Assembly (NCBI GenBank): GCA_938021455.1
Contig: CALIGP010000091.1
Span: forward strand, 1 to 6,803
Direction: 5' to 3'
Origin: an uncultured Lewinella sp.
GTDB taxonomy: Bacteria; Bacteroidota; Bacteroidia; Chitinophagales; Saprospiraceae
DNA: 6,803 bases
Within the stretch, counting starts at the first letter, position 1. Every line of letters starts with the position of its first letter. The translations under genes and the position numbers were made by a program. The notes below the pieces were generated by a model. That model searched no databases, was not told the origin of the DNA, and worked only from the letters and a program-made list of their open reading frames with translations. This document shows, piece after piece, positions 6,340 through 6,803 of this stretch.

Positions 6340-6803
6340 ATGACTAAAATACTAACCCTCCTGCTCCTTACCCTTCTTTGCACCAGCGTCCGCGCCCAGA
6401 TTCCCTATCTGCAACTCAGTCCGTTTAATACTACGGAGATCACCATTGCTACCACCAAAATTGAACTCTCTTACGGTAGGCCGAGCATGCGCGGCCGAAA
6501 AATTTTTGGCGGTCTGGAGCCCTGGGATATCGTTTGGCGCGGAGGCGCAAACCGTAATCCTAAACTGGTAATGAGTGAAGATTTCTACATGGGAGACACC
6601 CGCGTCAAGGCGGGCTCCTACACCCTGTTCAGTCGCCCCAACCCGGAAGAATGGACAGTATATCTCTACGACGAAACCGACCAATTCGGCGTTCCGCCCA
6701 ACTGGGAGGAGGACAAAATCCTGGCCTCCGTTACCGTAAAGCCGGAGACCTTATCCCGTCCACTAGAGACCCTACGCTATTCCTTTGAAGAAATCTCGAA
6801 CGA
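6340..6803 (+). CDS. DUF2911 domain-containing secreted protein, C-terminus outside window
   Basis: ATG at 6340 opens a frame of 154 codons to the right edge. Residues 1-19 are a signal peptide: K3, a leucine-rich core at 5-13 and VRA before Q20. C14 is not in a lipobox (preceded by LL). The DUF2911 core is clear: SYGRPSMRGRKIFGGL (44-59), P61, VWRGGAN (65-71, where the family usually has WRxGAN), a strand and turn with GDTRVKAGSYTLF (85-97), EEWTVYLYD (103-111) and FGV (116-118). The family is common in Bacteroidota as periplasmic or secreted proteins of unknown function, usually about 170-290 residues, so roughly the first half or more is present. It diverges from the giant gene. No Shine-Dalgarno is seen; the signal peptide supports this start. 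Confidence 0.95.
   Translation, partial: MTKILTLLLLTLLCTSVRAQIPYLQLSPFNTTEITIATTKIELSYGRPSMRGRKIFGGLEPWDIVWRGGANRNPKLVMSEDFYMGDTRVKAGSYTLFSRPNPEEWTVYLYDETDQFGVPPNWEEDKILASVTVKPETLSRPLETLRYSFEEISN

Noticed and set aside
5945..6343. Plus-strand open frame of 132 codons across the intergenic region, with a good upstream GGAGG
   Set aside because: It is made of low-complexity repeat sequence (LSPGPSP-like peptide from the CCCTCTCC palindrome and a CAAA-like tail from the hairpins), which is a common source of spurious proteins. It also overlaps the DUF2911 start by four bases.
6352..6684. Minus-strand open frame of 110 codons
   Set aside because: It is antisense to the DUF2911 gene, whose reading frame carries the family's conserved motifs.
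1..6803. Search for CRISPR arrays, tRNAs, rRNAs, insertion sequences, phage or defence genes
   Set aside because: No regularly spaced direct repeats, cloverleaf-like sequences, transposase motifs or defence domains were seen in either strand.

Overview
The window looks like chromosomal DNA of a Bacteroidota member, most likely a Saprospiria/Lewinella-type marine bacterium. This rests on a giant secreted PKD/SdrD_B-type modular protein, a DUF2911 protein with a signal peptide, and the lack of Shine-Dalgarno sequences before either start. The assignment is an inference from protein style, not from a marker gene.

The layout is simple: two divergent genes separated by 428 bases. The minus strand is one uninterrupted reading frame from the ATG at 5911 down to base 1. 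It gives 1970 codons with no stop, so the C-terminus lies beyond the left edge. The plus strand from 6340 to the right edge encodes the first 154 residues of a DUF2911 protein, whose C-terminus is also outside the window. The region between them (5912-6339) holds several short inverted and direct repeats and no convincing gene.

The giant protein can be read as modules. They are, in order: signal peptide; a PKD-like domain; a cysteine-rich beta module (type A); a long region of propeller-like blades; a cysteine/glycine linker; an SdrD_B/Cna-B-like domain with a calcium-type DxNxDG loop; a second A module; an alternating A-B-A-B array of diverged cysteine-rich modules with a 239-residue period; a second propeller-like region; and the start of another PKD-like domain at the window edge. 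It should be exported and act outside the cell, at the surface or in the matrix, probably through the type IX secretion system. The sorting domain that would prove this is not in the window. The two genes need not be functionally linked: they are divergent and share only the intergenic region.

I see no CRISPR array, insertion sequence, tRNA, rRNA, phage gene or toxin-antitoxin pair. The most notable feature is the alternating A/B cysteine-module array, which I cannot assign to a named family.
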